In this document: one piece after another, positions 44,929 through 53,436 of the stretch | Position numbering within the stretch: position 1 is the stretch's first letter | Layout of the letters: every line of letters begins with the position of its first letter | NCBI GenBank assembly: GCA_963771715.1 | Contig: CAVYUQ010000008.1 | Location: forward strand, 124,001 to 188,000 | DNA from: JACVRW01 sp963771715 | Lineage (GTDB): Bacteria; Actinomycetota; Thermoleophilia; Solirubrobacterales; Thermoleophilaceae | Direction of reading: 5' to 3' | Length of the DNA stretch: 64,000 bases | The notes under the pieces: generated by a model | What the model was told of the DNA's origin: nothing | What the model saw: the letters and a program-made list of their open reading frames with translations, nothing else | The model's database searches: none | Made by a program: the position numbers and the translations under genes

Positions 44929-45341
44929 GCCACGGTGATCCGGCGGCGGTCGCCCCCGGCGTGTTCGAGCAGCACTCGTGCGGCCACTCGGTCGATGCTC
45001 GGCTCCGCCACGGACGGCCACTCCACGAAGGCCACGCGCTCGGGCGTGAGGTAGTCCTCGAGCAGCGCGGGGTCCTCGCCGGCCAGCGAGCCGAGCCGGT
45101 AGAGGTCCAGGTGAGCGATCTCGGGCGCGTGCCCCAGCACGTGCCCGATCGTGAACGTCGGGCTCGTGACCGGGCCCTCCACGCCGAGCGCTCGGCACGC
45201 GCCGCGCACGAACGTGGTCTTGCCGCTGCCGAGCTCCCCGCTCACCAGCACCACGTCACCCGGGCTGAGCCCCCGCGCCAGCTCGGCGCCGGCCGCCTCG
45301 GTGTCCTCTGGACCGTTCGATTGTTTGACGTTCGCGGGCAT
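44925..45341 (-). CDS. tsaE: tRNA t6A biosynthesis ATPase TsaE
   Basis: A 138-residue P-loop protein. It has SGELGSGKTTFVRG (Walker A), TSPTFTIGH (switch-like threonine segment), HLDLYRLG and FVEWPSVAE. TsaE binds and resets the TsaBD complex by ATP hydrolysis. First gene of the operon, divergent from the secreted protease. Confidence 0.93.
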   Translation of the reverse strand: MPANVKQSNGPEDTEAAGAELARGLSPGDVVLVSGELGSGKTTFVRGACRALGVEGPVTSPTFTIGHVLGHAPEIAHLDLYRLGSLAGEDPALLEDYLTPERVAFVEWPSVAEPSIDRVAARVLLEHAGGDRRRITVA

Positions 45342-45393
45342 CGGATAAGCCTCTTAGGGAAGACCGTACGAACCTTGGCAGGGGGAGTCTGGA

Positions 45394-46257
45394 ATGCGTA
45401 GCGGGACACTCGCGGCCGTGCTGGCCGCGTTGACCATGCTCATGGGCACGACGACCGCGTTCGCGGCCACGCCCCAGCTCGGCTCCTCGCCCGACTGGAG
45501 CACGGTCGATGGTGCGGTGCCCTACGGCAACGGCCATGCCGTGCCCCTCAAGGCGGCACAGCCTGCATGGTTCACCGACGCCCTCGCCGCCCAGGTCGCG
45601 GCCGCAAACGGAGCCCCGGTGGCCGCGCCGACGGACGCGCCGCTCCCCGGCGAGGTCGGCATCCGCCCAGGGTCGTGGATGATCGCGCCGGCCGGCTGCA
45701 CCATGAACTTCGTGTTCGGCACCCCCGGCAGCTACTCGATCGGTACGGCCGGGCACTGCGGCAAGGCCGGCGAGCACGTCGTTCTGCTCACGCTGGCGCC
45801 CGGCACCGGCAACCCCGTGCTCGTCGACATCGGCGCGATCAGCAAGAGCGTCGACGGCGGCATTGGCAACGACTTCGCCCTCGTCCCGGTACGGCCCGAG
45901 GTGCAGAAGTGGGTGAGCCCGACGATCGCAGTCGTGGCCGGCCCCTGCGGCTCGTACACCGGGTCGGGTCCGGAGGCGGTCTTCCACTACGGGCACGGCC
46001 TGGCCGTGGGCACCGGGGGCACGCCGCGCGCCGGTCTCGCCCTGACGTGGGAGAGCACGGCATTCGGCTGGTCCGGCGCGGCAGCACCTGGCGACTCCGG
46101 CAGCGCGGTGCGGGTGAACACCGGCATGCAGGCGGCCGGCGACCTGACTCACCTCGTGGTCGACACGAACTGGCTGCCGAGCTACATCGCGGGCACGCGC
46201 ATGGGCCGGATCCTTCAGATCGCAGGCGAGCCGCTGGCGAATAGCCCGCTCTGCTGA
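45394..46257 (+). CDS. Secreted trypsin-like (S1) serine protease
   Basis: A 287-residue protein. A signal peptide (LAAVLAALTMLMGTTTAFA) is followed by a short pro-region and a chymotrypsin-fold domain. The triad is visible as His in GTAGHCG, Asp in GNDFALVPV and Ser in APGDSGSAV. Cys residues at TAGHC, GPCGSYT and the C-terminus may form disulfides. The overall look is close to actinobacterial secreted peptidases without the long alpha-lytic prodomain. It is probably extracellular or cell-wall associated. Confidence 0.85.
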   Translation: MRSGTLAAVLAALTMLMGTTTAFAATPQLGSSPDWSTVDGAVPYGNGHAVPLKAAQPAWFTDALAAQVAAANGAPVAAPTDAPLPGEVGIRPGSWMIAPAGCTMNFVFGTPGSYSIGTAGHCGKAGEHVVLLTLAPGTGNPVLVDIGAISKSVDGGIGNDFALVPVRPEVQKWVSPTIAVVAGPCGSYTGSGPEAVFHYGHGLAVGTGGTPRAGLALTWESTAFGWSGAAAPGDSGSAVRVNTGMQAAGDLTHLVVDTNWLPSYIAGTRMGRILQIAGEPLANSPLC

Positions 46258-46270
46258 CCAGTTTCCCCCC

Positions 46271-46306
46271 GGGCGTCGGCCGGTCTCCCCCGGCCGGCCG
46301 TCGCCC
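46271..46306 (+). terminator. Terminator after the S1 protease
   Basis: A stem GGGCGTCGGCCGG / CCGGCCGTCGCCC of twelve pairs with one T-T mismatch and a ten-base loop, 14 bases after the stop codon. Confidence 0.65.
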
Positions 46307-46602
46307 GCCCCCCTTGTCTCGTCACGCCGCGCGACGGCGGCTCTCGCCCTCAGGCACCGATCCGAGCTGCCTGACGGGCGGCCAGCCGGAACCGCCGGCC
46401 GGCCTTGGCGACGCGAGTGTGAACCGCCTGAGGCGACGGCGGAGCACTCTGCGGACGGCGTATTCGCGTCGGACAAGCTCGGAGCGGTCAGGGCCATTGG
46501 GTGCGCTTGGGTCTCTGGGGAACATGTCTGCGATCGTGACCCATGAGCCAAGCCATGGCGATGGGGCTGGCCGACGAATCGCTGGCGGCTAACCGAACCG
46601 CG
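46307..46602. other. Gap without a convincing gene
   Basis: The space between the protease terminator and the uracil-DNA glycosylase stop holds only a 67-residue minus-strand frame (46322-46525), rich in Arg (RREYAVRRVLRRRLRRF) and lacking a ribosome-binding site or fold signature. I see no repeat, RNA gene or terminator for the glycosylase here. Confidence 0.5.
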
Positions 46603-47283
46603 CTAGTCGAACAGGGTCGGCGGAGTCTCCGGCTCGGCCGGCGCCGCTGCCGAGGCGGCGGCAAGCGGCGCCACCGCGCCGATAGGCACCGGCGGCGGCT
46701 CCTCGAGCAGCGCCGGGAGGCGCGCGAAGTCCTCGCGCAGCTCCTCCAGCGTTTGGGTGCTGCGCAGCGCAGCCGCGGGATGGAACAGCGGGTAGACGCG
46801 CAGCAGGCGCCCGCCCAGCTCGTGCACCTGCGGGCGTCCGTGCACGCTCGTGATGCCGCGCTGGGAGCGGGTGAGCAGCTTGGTGGAGAAGTTCCCGAGC
46901 GTGCAGATCACGCGCGGCTCGATCAGCTCGATCTTGCGGTGCAGGAACGGCCTGCACGCGTCGATCTCGTCCGGCTGCGGATCGCGGTTCCCGGGCGGGC
47001 GCGACTGAAGGACGTTCGCGATGAAGACGTCCTCGCGGGCGAGGCCGATCTCCTCGAGCAGCTTGTTCAGCAGCTGGCCGGCGCGCCCCACGAACGGCAG
47101 CCCCTGCTGGTCCTCGTGCATGCCGGGCGCCTCCCCGACGAACATCAGGTTGGCGTCCGCGTTGCCCGAGCCGAACACCACCTTCGTGCGCGTCTTGAAG
47201 AGCGGGCAGCGCTCGCAGGCGGACGCTTCCCGGTACAGCTCGACGAGCTCGGCGCGGCGCTCCTCCGCGCTGCGTGACTCCAT
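46603..47283 (-). CDS. Family 4 uracil-DNA glycosylase (iron-sulfur)
   Basis: A 226-residue base-excision-repair enzyme removing uracil from DNA. It has FVGEAPGMHEDQQGLPFVGRAG (motif A), the CERC pair near residue 23, and the second Cys pair as DACRPF and VICTLGNF for a [4Fe-4S] cluster. The catalytic-loop HPAAAL stands in YPLFHPAAALRS. An Ala/Pro-rich tail follows. Monocistronic, divergent from the pantothenate operon. Confidence 0.92.
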   Translation of the reverse strand: MESRSAEERRAELVELYREASACERCPLFKTRTKVVFGSGNADANLMFVGEAPGMHEDQQGLPFVGRAGQLLNKLLEEIGLAREDVFIANVLQSRPPGNRDPQPDEIDACRPFLHRKIELIEPRVICTLGNFSTKLLTRSQRGITSVHGRPQVHELGGRLLRVYPLFHPAAALRSTQTLEELREDFARLPALLEEPPPVPIGAVAPLAAASAAAPAEPETPPTLFD

Positions 47284-47362
47284 GGGCCCGTAGCCTAGGA
47301 CCTGCGGTTGACGGCACGCTCGGTGGGTATCCTGAAAGCCGCCGGCCGCTACCGAGCCCGGA

Positions 47363-48142
47363 GTGGACCGGCAGGGAATGCACCCAGACCACTACACCCT
47401 TCCAAGCCCGCTGCGGGTGGGCATAGTCGGCTCAGGCCGCGTGGGCACCGCGCTCGCGGGCGCCCTGCGCGACGCCGGGGTCGAGGTCGAGGGCCCCCTG
47501 GGCCGTGGCGAGCGCCCGGCCGGCTGCGACGCGATCCTGCTGTGCGTGCCCGACGCCGAGATCGGGGCCGCCGCGGAGGTCGTGACCGCCGCCGCGCCGC
47601 TGGTGGGCCACACGAGCGGCGCCACGCCGCTGTCCGCGCTGGCACACGCGGGCGTGGAGGCGTTCGGCCTGCACCCGCTCCAGACGGTCGCCCATCCCGG
47701 TGTCCGCTTCCAGGGCGCGGGCGCGGCGGTGGCGGGATCGACGCCGGAGGCGCTGGCCTTCGCCACGGCGCTGGCCGAACGGCTCGGCATGACGCCCTTC
47801 GAGATCGACGACGAGGGCCGCGCCGCCTACCACGCCGCCGCATCGGTGGCCTCGAATTTCCTCGTCACGCTTCAGGCCGCTGCCGAGACGATCGCGGGAG
47901 GCGCAGGCCTCGAGCCGGAGCAGGCCCGAGCGCTGTTCGCTCCGCTCGTGCGCCAGACGGTCGAGAACATCGCGCAGCTGGGCCCGGAGGCGGCGCTCAC
48001 CGGGCCGGTGGCGCGCGGCGACGAGGCCACCGTGGCCGCGCAGCGCGCCGCGGTCGAGGAGGCGGCGCCGGAGCTGCTCGGCCTGTTCGACGAGCTGGTG
48101 CGCCGGACGCGCGAGCTGGCGGGCCAGGAGGCCCCGGCATGA
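47363..48142 (+). CDS. Rossmann-fold / DUF2520 protein ahead of panC
   Basis: A 259-residue dehydrogenase-like protein. It has VGIVGSGRVGTALAGAL (dinucleotide loop), HTSGATPLSAL, FGLHPLQTVAHP, and a helical DUF2520 C-terminal domain (AAYHAAASVASNFLVTLQ). Its place upstream of panC recalls Rv3603c beside panC-panD in M. tuberculosis. A ketopantoate-reductase-like role would complete the pathway between panB and panC, but this is inference. GTG start; Met6 is an alternative. ATGA overlap with panC. Confidence 0.85.
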   Translation: MDRQGMHPDHYTLPSPLRVGIVGSGRVGTALAGALRDAGVEVEGPLGRGERPAGCDAILLCVPDAEIGAAAEVVTAAAPLVGHTSGATPLSALAHAGVEAFGLHPLQTVAHPGVRFQGAGAAVAGSTPEALAFATALAERLGMTPFEIDDEGRAAYHAAASVASNFLVTLQAAAETIAGGAGLEPEQARALFAPLVRQTVENIAQLGPEAALTGPVARGDEATVAAQRAAVEEAAPELLGLFDELVRRTRELAGQEAPA

Positions 48143-48995
48143 GGTCGGTTCAGACCGTCGCCGAGCTGCGCGAGCTGCTCGCGCCCGAGCGCCGCGCCGG
48201 GCGCAGCATCGGACTCGTGCCCACGATGGGCTTCTTCCACGAGGGCCACCTGTCGCTGATGCGCCGCGCGCGCGAGGACAACGACGTGCTGGTCGTCTCC
48301 CTGTTCGTGAACCCGGCGCAGTTCGCGCCGGGGGAGGACTTCGCCGCCTACCCGCGCGACGAGCAGCGGGACGCCGAGCTGGCGGAGGCGGGGGCGTCGA
48401 CGTCCTCTTCTCCCCGCCGGTGGAGGAGGTCTACCCGGACGGGTTCGACACGACGGTCACCGTCGGGAGCCTCACGGAGACCCTCGAGGGCGACGAGGCC
48501 CAGCGCGGCGCGGAGCACTTCCGGGGCGTCACGACGGTCGTGACGAAGCTCTTCAACATGGTCGGGCCGGACGCGGCGTACTTCGGGCAGAAGGACGCGC
48601 AGCAGGCGCTCGTGATCCGCAAGCTCGTGCGCGATCTCGACATCCCGGTCCGGATCGAGGTGTGCCCGACGATCCGCGACCACGACGGGCTTGCGCTCAG
48701 CTCCCGGAACGCCTACCTGAGCCCGGAGGAGCGCGAGCGCGCCCTCGCCCTCAGCCGCGCCCTGCGGGCGGCCGAGTCCGCCGTGGCGGGCGGCACGCGC
48801 GAGGCGGCGGCGGTGGTGGCCGCCGCGCGCGAGGAGCTCGAGCGCGCCGGCGTCGAGCCCGACTACCTTCAGCTCCGCTCCGCCACTGACCTCTCCCCCG
48901 TCGAGCGCGTGAACGGCTCGACCCTGCTCGCCGTGGCCGCCCGCGTTGGGCGCGCCCGGCTCATCGACAACGCGATTCTCGGAGGCGAGAAATGA
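48139..48995 (+). CDS. panC: Pantothenate synthetase, one frame break
   Basis: Joins pantoate and beta-alanine using ATP. About 285 residues, with VPTMGFFHEGHLSLMRRA (HIGH-like), SLFVNPAQFAPGEDF and DEQRDAELAEAG before the break. VLFSPPVEEVYPDGF, KLFNMVGPDAAYFGQKDAQQ and LALSSRNAYLS follow it. The frame shifts in a GGGGG run near 48393, consistent with a missing G. ATGA overlaps on both sides tie it to the DUF2520 gene and panB. Confidence 0.92.
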
Positions 48996-49894
48996 GCCAC
49001 CGTCCCACCCAGCGCCCTGCCATCAGCCTCAGCACGCTGGCGGAGAAGAAGGCCCTCGGCGAGCCCGTCGTGATGGTCACGGCCTACGACTACCCGAGCG
49101 CCCAGGTGGCCGAGGAGGCCGGCGTGGACGTGGTGCTGGTGGGCGACTCCGGCGCGATGACGGTGCTCGGGCATCCCTCGACCGTCCCCGTGACGCTCGA
49201 GGAGCTGCTCATGCTCGCGCAGGCGGTGCGGCGCGGCCTGACGACGCCGCTGATGATCGGCGACATGCCGTTCGGCTCCTACGAGGCGTCGAACGAGGAG
49301 GCCATCCACAGCGCGCAGCGGTTCATCAAGGAGGCCGGCTGCGACGCGGTCAAGATCGAGCGCGGCGGCACGTCGGTCGAGCGGGCGCGGGCACTCGTGG
49401 GCGCTGGGATCCCGGTGATGGGACACGTGGGCCTCACGCCGCAGACCGCCACGGCGCTCGGTGGCTACCGCTCCCAGGGGCGCACGGCGGAGCGGGCGCT
49501 CGACGTGATGCACGACGCCGTCGCGCTCCAGGAGGCGGGCTGCTTCGCGCTCGTCTTCGAGGCGATCCCGAGCGCGCTCACCGAGGCGATCATGCCGCGC
49601 ATGCAGATCCCGGTGATCGGCATCGGAGCCGGCGCCGCCACCGACGGCCAGGTGCTCGTCTTCCACGATCTGCTGGGGATCTACGACGGCCACGCCGCGC
49701 GCTTCGTGAAGCGCTACGCCAGCGTGCGCGAGGAGATGATCAAGGGCGTCGCGGCGTTCGCCGACGAGGTGCGCGCACGGCGCTACCCCGAGCCGGAGCA
49801 CGGCTACACGATGGCGCCCGACGAGATCGCGCGGCTCCACGAGCTGCTCGGCGAGCAGACCGGCGAGCCGTTCACGGGCGGGTTCTCGCTCTGA
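48992..49894 (+). CDS. panB: 3-methyl-2-oxobutanoate hydroxymethyltransferase
   Basis: A 300-residue (beta/alpha)8 enzyme that adds a hydroxymethyl group from methylene-THF to ketoisovalerate. It has VMVTAYDYPSAQVAEEAGVD, LVGDSGAMTVLGHPST (metal-binding Asp), IGDMPFGSYE, AVKIERGG, HVGLTPQ and VIGIGAGAATDGQVLVFHD. The ATG overlaps the panC stop; its own stop overlaps the YjbQ-type gene. Confidence 0.96.
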   Translation: MSHRPTQRPAISLSTLAEKKALGEPVVMVTAYDYPSAQVAEEAGVDVVLVGDSGAMTVLGHPSTVPVTLEELLMLAQAVRRGLTTPLMIGDMPFGSYEASNEEAIHSAQRFIKEAGCDAVKIERGGTSVERARALVGAGIPVMGHVGLTPQTATALGGYRSQGRTAERALDVMHDAVALQEAGCFALVFEAIPSALTEAIMPRMQIPVIGIGAGAATDGQVLVFHDLLGIYDGHAARFVKRYASVREEMIKGVAAFADEVRARRYPEPEHGYTMAPDEIARLHELLGEQTGEPFTGGFSL

Positions 49895-50307
49895 CGGTCC
49901 ACGGCGGCGAGCTCCGCCTCTCCACCGAGGGGAACGGGGACACGATCGACATCACCGCCGGCGTGCAGAGCGTCGTGGAGCAGGCCGGCGTCGAGGCCGG
50001 CCTCGTGTGCGTGTTCGTGCCTGGCTCGACGGCCGCCGTCACGACGATGGAGTACGAGCCGGGCGGCGTGCACGACCTGCGCGAGGCGCTCGACCGCCTG
50101 ATCCCGCAGGAGGGCGACTACGAACATAATCGCCTCAATGCGGACACGAACTCGCACGCCCACATCCGGGCGGCAATCGTCGGCCCCTCGGAGACGCTTC
50201 CGGTGCGCGGCGGCCGGCTGGCGCTCGGCACCTGGCAGCAGATCGTCCTCGTGGACTTCGACGACCACGCGCGGCAGCGGACCGTGGTCGTGCAGGTGCT
50301 CGATTAA
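49891..50307 (+). CDS. YjbQ/UPF0047 family protein with apparent CTG start
   Basis: A 138-residue protein of the YjbQ family, some of which have weak thiamine-phosphate synthase activity. It has LSTEGNGDTIDITAGVQSVVEQ, GLVCVFVPGSTAAVTTMEYEPG, HNRLNADTNSHAHIRAAIVGPSE (conserved His/Asn cluster) and GTWQQIVLVDFDD. Alignment with the usual family N-terminus places the start at a CTG that overlaps the panB stop as CTGA. No ATG or GTG lies nearby in frame, so either CTG initiates or a base error hides the start. Confidence 0.8.
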   Translation: MTVHGGELRLSTEGNGDTIDITAGVQSVVEQAGVEAGLVCVFVPGSTAAVTTMEYEPGGVHDLREALDRLIPQEGDYEHNRLNADTNSHAHIRAAIVGPSETLPVRGGRLALGTWQQIVLVDFDDHARQRTVVVQVLD

Positions 50308-50337
50308 GTACCGAAACCACTGGGTAGGCCCCGGGTT

Positions 50338-50887
50338 GTGAGATTCATGACCCGATTCCGTCGTTTCATCCCATCACCTGCGATGGCCGTGGCGCTGCTG
50401 GCGCTGTTCATGGCCATGGGCGGCTCTGCCTACGCCCTCATCGTGACCAGCGGGAGCATCAAGAACAACACGATCCGGAGCGTTGACGTCCGCAACGGTG
50501 CCCTGCTCGGCAAGGACGTCCGCCGGGACGGCCTGGGCGGCCGGGCGATCAAGGAGTCGACGCTCGGCACCGTTCCGGGCGCGCTCGTCGCACACGGCAG
50601 CGCTCGCTTCTCGGTCGTGGCCGCCGGAGGGCTCCAGGTGCGCGGACGCGGCACCACCTCGGTGTCCCGCACCGGCGAGGGCCGCTACCAGGCGATCTTC
50701 GACGCGAACGTGCGCAACTGCGGGTACTACGCCACGATCGGCGGCCCGAGCGCGGCGGCGCCGCCGGACAACGGCCAGATCACCGTGAGCTCACTGGGCT
50801 CGAACGTGAACGGGGTGGACATCCAGACGACCGGAGCTCAGCGGCGCGGCCGCGAACAAGCCGTTCCACCTAGTCGTCCTCTGCTGA
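50338..50887 (+). CDS. SPAM-family secreted protein, one frame break
   Basis: The N-terminus is FIPSPAMAVALLALFMAMGG, a hydrophobic export or anchor segment, followed by three short repeats (SIKNNTIRSVDVRNG, LLGKDVRRDG, AIKESTLGTVPG). A beta-rich domain has a Cys in VRNCGYYATIGG, and the tail is NKPFHLVVLC reached after one surplus base near 50845. About 180 residues. Its 3' end overlaps the acetyltransferase gene by 18 bases. An ATG three codons after the GTG is an alternative start. Function unknown. Confidence 0.7.
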
Positions 50888-51460
50888 TCCGTATTCCACG
50901 CGCCGGAGCACCTTCGCGGGTGCTCCGGCCGCGATGGAGTACGGCGGGATGTCCTGGGTGACGACGCTGTTCGCGCCGATCACGCTGCGCTCGCCAACGG
51001 TCACCCCGCTGGTCACGACCACGTTCGCCCCGCACCAGACGTTGTCGCCGATGCGGGTCGGGCCCTTGCTCGTGAACCCCTGCCAGGTGATCGGCGTTTC
51101 CGGGTCGTCGAAGCGGTGGTTGGCATCGGTGACGAAGCACCCATTCGCGAACATGCAGTGATCGCCGATCTCCACGAGGCCGGCGGACGCCACCATCACG
51201 CCGATGTTCAGGAACGTCCCCTCCCCGATACGAATGCGCCCATCGTCGGACGCCGTGAGCCACACGTGCGGCTCGAACAGCGTTCCCTCGCCGATCTCGA
51301 GCCGCCCCTCGCGTAGGGCCTCGAGGACGTTCCCGTGCAGCGGCCAGCGGGCGAACGCCCGCCGCCGGGCCATCTCCTGGTGGATGCGAAGCCGGTTCCA
51401 GGGCAGCGAGTTGCGCTCGTACCAGCGCCACTTCTGCCACCACAGTCGAGCGTTCTGCAC
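50870..51460 (-). CDS. Left-handed beta-helix acyltransferase
   Basis: A 196-residue protein of the maltose/nodulation O-acetyltransferase type. After a basic Trp-rich N-terminus come hexapeptide turns: LEIGEGTLFEPHVWL, IRIGEGTFLNIGVM, VEIGDHCMFANGC, the DANHRFDDPETP catalytic-His loop, TRIGDNVWCGANVVV and ERSVIGANSVVTQDIP. It likely acetylates a sugar or cell-envelope hydroxyl with acetyl-CoA as a trimer. GTG start; it faces the DCC-family gene head to head across 18 bases. Confidence 0.85.
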   Translation of the reverse strand: MQNARLWWQKWRWYERNSLPWNRLRIHQEMARRRAFARWPLHGNVLEALREGRLEIGEGTLFEPHVWLTASDDGRIRIGEGTFLNIGVMVASAGLVEIGDHCMFANGCFVTDANHRFDDPETPITWQGFTSKGPTRIGDNVWCGANVVVTSGVTVGERSVIGANSVVTQDIPPYSIAAGAPAKVLRRVEYGSAEDD

Positions 51461-51478
51461 CGGCGCAGCTTGCCAGAC

Positions 51479-51883
51479 ATGACCGGCGTGCCCGTTCTCT
51501 ACGACCCCGACTGCGGCTTCTGCCGGGTGTCGCTCGCCGTGGTGCTGCGATGGGACCGGCACGGCCGGCTGCGCCCGGTGCCCCTCGGCGGCGAGGAGGC
51601 GGACGCGCTCCTGCACGGGATGCCGGAGGACGAGCGCATGGCCTCCTGGCACCTCGTGGAGCCGGGCAGCGTGCACTCCGGGGGCGCCGCGTTCGCGCCC
51701 GTACTCGCGCGCCTCCCCGGCGGGCGCCCGCTCGCGCGGCTCAGCGCCCGCTTCCCGCGCGCCTCCGAGCGCGCCTACCGCCTCGTGGCCGACCATCGCT
51801 CGCTCTTCGGGCGCCTTTTGCCGGCGGCCGCGCGCCGATGGGCCGATCGCGTGATCTCAGAATCTCGGCCGGATAGCCGATGA
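51479..51883 (+). CDS. DCC-family thiol-disulfide oxidoreductase-like protein
   Basis: A 134-residue DUF393/DCC protein. It has VLYDPDCGFCRVSLAVVLRWD with the defining DxxCxxC, and the conserved SWHLVEPGSVHSGGAAFAPVLARLPGG. Members are predicted thiol oxidoreductases, but activity is unproven. Eight bases separate it from the GGDEF-like gene. Confidence 0.85.
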   Translation: MTGVPVLYDPDCGFCRVSLAVVLRWDRHGRLRPVPLGGEEADALLHGMPEDERMASWHLVEPGSVHSGGAAFAPVLARLPGGRPLARLSARFPRASERAYRLVADHRSLFGRLLPAAARRWADRVISESRPDSR

Positions 51884-51890
51884 CTATGGA

Positions 51891-52382
51891 GTGGACCCGC
51901 TCGCCGAACTGCCTGGCGCCGAGGGCTTCGAGGCGCTCCTGGCCCGCGAGGAGCTGCGCCGCGGCAGGACGGACGAGCTCCTCGCCGTGGCGATGCTCGA
52001 CATCGACGGCCTGCGGCGGGTGAACCGGGAGCACGGCGCGGCTGCGGGGACCGACCTCCTGCGCATCTGCGTGACCACGCTTCGGGGCACCCTGCGGGCG
52101 GTCGACGACCTCGCCCGCGTCGGGCCCGACGAGTTCGCCGTGCTGCTTCACGGGACGGACGCCCGCAGCGCCGCTATCTGGGCCGACCGCTTCGAGGACG
52201 AGCTCGTAGCGGAGTCCTTCGAGCTCGTGGGCGGGCCGGTCACGTGCTCGATCGGCATCGCGAGCCCGGCCGACGACCTGAACCTGATGCAGGCCGCCGC
52301 GAAGGCCCACCGCCGGATGGAGGTCGTCCAGACCATGCGAAAGCTCCGCCGGATGAGCGAGGGTGGCACGGGTCCGGCCTGA
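51891..52382 (+). CDS. Degenerate GGDEF-domain protein
   Basis: A 163-residue protein that is a GGDEF domain without any sensor. It has LAVAMLDIDGLRRVNREHG (metal and GTP region), LLRICVTTLRGTLR, and ARVGPDEFAVLL where the signature should read GGDEF. GPDEF replaces the second Gly that contacts GTP, so cyclic-di-GMP synthesis is doubtful. A binding or regulatory role remains possible. GTG start. Confidence 0.8.
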   Translation: MDPLAELPGAEGFEALLAREELRRGRTDELLAVAMLDIDGLRRVNREHGAAAGTDLLRICVTTLRGTLRAVDDLARVGPDEFAVLLHGTDARSAAIWADRFEDELVAESFELVGGPVTCSIGIASPADDLNLMQAAAKAHRRMEVVQTMRKLRRMSEGGTGPA

Positions 52383-52449
52383 CGTCGCCTTGCCGTCCGT
52401 GCCCCTGGGTAGGTTCAGCGACCCGAACCTACGCTGACCCAAATCGAAG

Positions 52450-52478
52450 TTGACTTCGCAGCAAAGGTGACAGAGGAT
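52450..52478 (+). promoter_or_regulatory. Promoter of SPAM-family gene, copy 1
   Basis: TTGACT, 17-base spacer and GAGGAT, with ATCGAAG immediately before the -35. The same hexamers, spacing and upstream block recur before the gene at 53953. GAAGTTGACTTC forms a short inverted repeat over the -35. The leader is about 48 bases and ends in AAGGAGG. Confidence 0.65.
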
Positions 52479-52532
52479 CGTCCACGAGCCCACGGCCCTG
52501 GGCCCGCAATCAACTCAAGGAGGCCTTCACCC

Positions 52533-53303
52533 ATGCGAGATTTCCTCGCGCGCCGGCCGTCGCCGGCCATGGCAGTTGCATTCGTTGCACTCCTGGCGGC
52601 GTTGTCGGGCACTGCGATCGCACTGCCCGGCACGAACACCGTCGACTCCGGCGACATCGTGAACAACACCATCCGAAGCAAGGACGTCCGGAACAACAAC
52701 CTCAAGAGCAGCGACGTCCGCAACGGCACTCTTCGTGGCACGGACGTACGAGACAACTCGCTGACGGGTGCAGACATCGACGAGGGCACGCTCGGCCAGG
52801 TGCCGTCGGCGAACACCGCCAACAGCGCCAACACGGCGAACACGGCCAACTCCGCGAACTCCGCGGGCAACGCGAACACCGTGAACGGCGTTCAGGTCAT
52901 CCCGCTGAACTTTGCGGTCGAACAGCCGGTCGGGAACACCCAGATTCTGAACGTGAACGGCCTGACGATCACGGTGGCCTGCGCCGCGGGCCCGACCCTT
53001 AGCGCGACCGCGAACACCACGGTCGACGGGGCGCAGTTCCAGAGCTCGTCCGCTACGTCGGGCGATGGGCTCAACGGTGACGGGGCCAACCCGGACTCCG
53101 GCCGGGAGACCACGAACGAGATCCTTGACGACAACTTCACGATCGCCGAGAACAAGAACCTGGTCGGTGAAGACACCGACTTCCAGCAGGGCACGACCTC
53201 CTACACGAACCCGAACGGAGAGCACGTGACCGTTCACTGGACGGCCGACGACTTCGCGACCGGACCGGATTGCGAGTTCACGGGCTTCGCTTTCGCGAGC
53301 TAG
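52533..53303 (+). CDS. SPAM-family secreted decapeptide-repeat protein
   Basis: A 256-residue protein. The signal or anchor is RPSPAMAVAFVALLAALSGT. Four ten-residue repeats (SKDVRNNNLK, SSDVRNGTLR, GTDVRDNSLT, GADIDEGTLG) suggest a beta-solenoid. A run of Ala-Asn-Thr/Ser triplets (residues about 89-115) comes before an acidic domain rich in Asp/Asn/Gly, with Cys in TVACAAG and PDCEF. Ribosome-binding site AAGGAGG. Function unknown; the architecture suggests an elongated stalk with a terminal head, exposed outside the cell. Confidence 0.8.
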   Translation: MRDFLARRPSPAMAVAFVALLAALSGTAIALPGTNTVDSGDIVNNTIRSKDVRNNNLKSSDVRNGTLRGTDVRDNSLTGADIDEGTLGQVPSANTANSANTANTANSANSAGNANTVNGVQVIPLNFAVEQPVGNTQILNVNGLTITVACAAGPTLSATANTTVDGAQFQSSSATSGDGLNGDGANPDSGRETTNEILDDNFTIAENKNLVGEDTDFQQGTTSYTNPNGEHVTVHWTADDFATGPDCEFTGFAFAS

Positions 53304-53323
53304 CCTGAGAAGGACTAGGACAC

Positions 53324-53361
53324 GACCGGGCGGCGGGCGGCCTCATCGCCGCCGCCCGGTC
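53324..53361 (+). terminator. Terminator after SPAM-family copy 1
   Basis: A 13-bp perfect stem GACCGGGCGGCGG / CCGCCGCCCGGTC with a 12-base loop, extendable by an outer AGGAC/GTCCT pair, 20 bases after the stop. Confidence 0.75.
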
Positions 53362-53436
53362 CCCGTCCTGTCGTAGAGCCAGACACGCCAATGGCCTTCA
53401 GCCGACGTTTCCTACAGCGCCCTTTGTTGCGGCGCC

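Noticed and set aside
46322..46525. 67-residue Arg-rich minus-strand frame after the uracil-DNA glycosylase gene
   Set aside because: No ribosome-binding site, no fold signature and composition expected of random GC-rich DNA.
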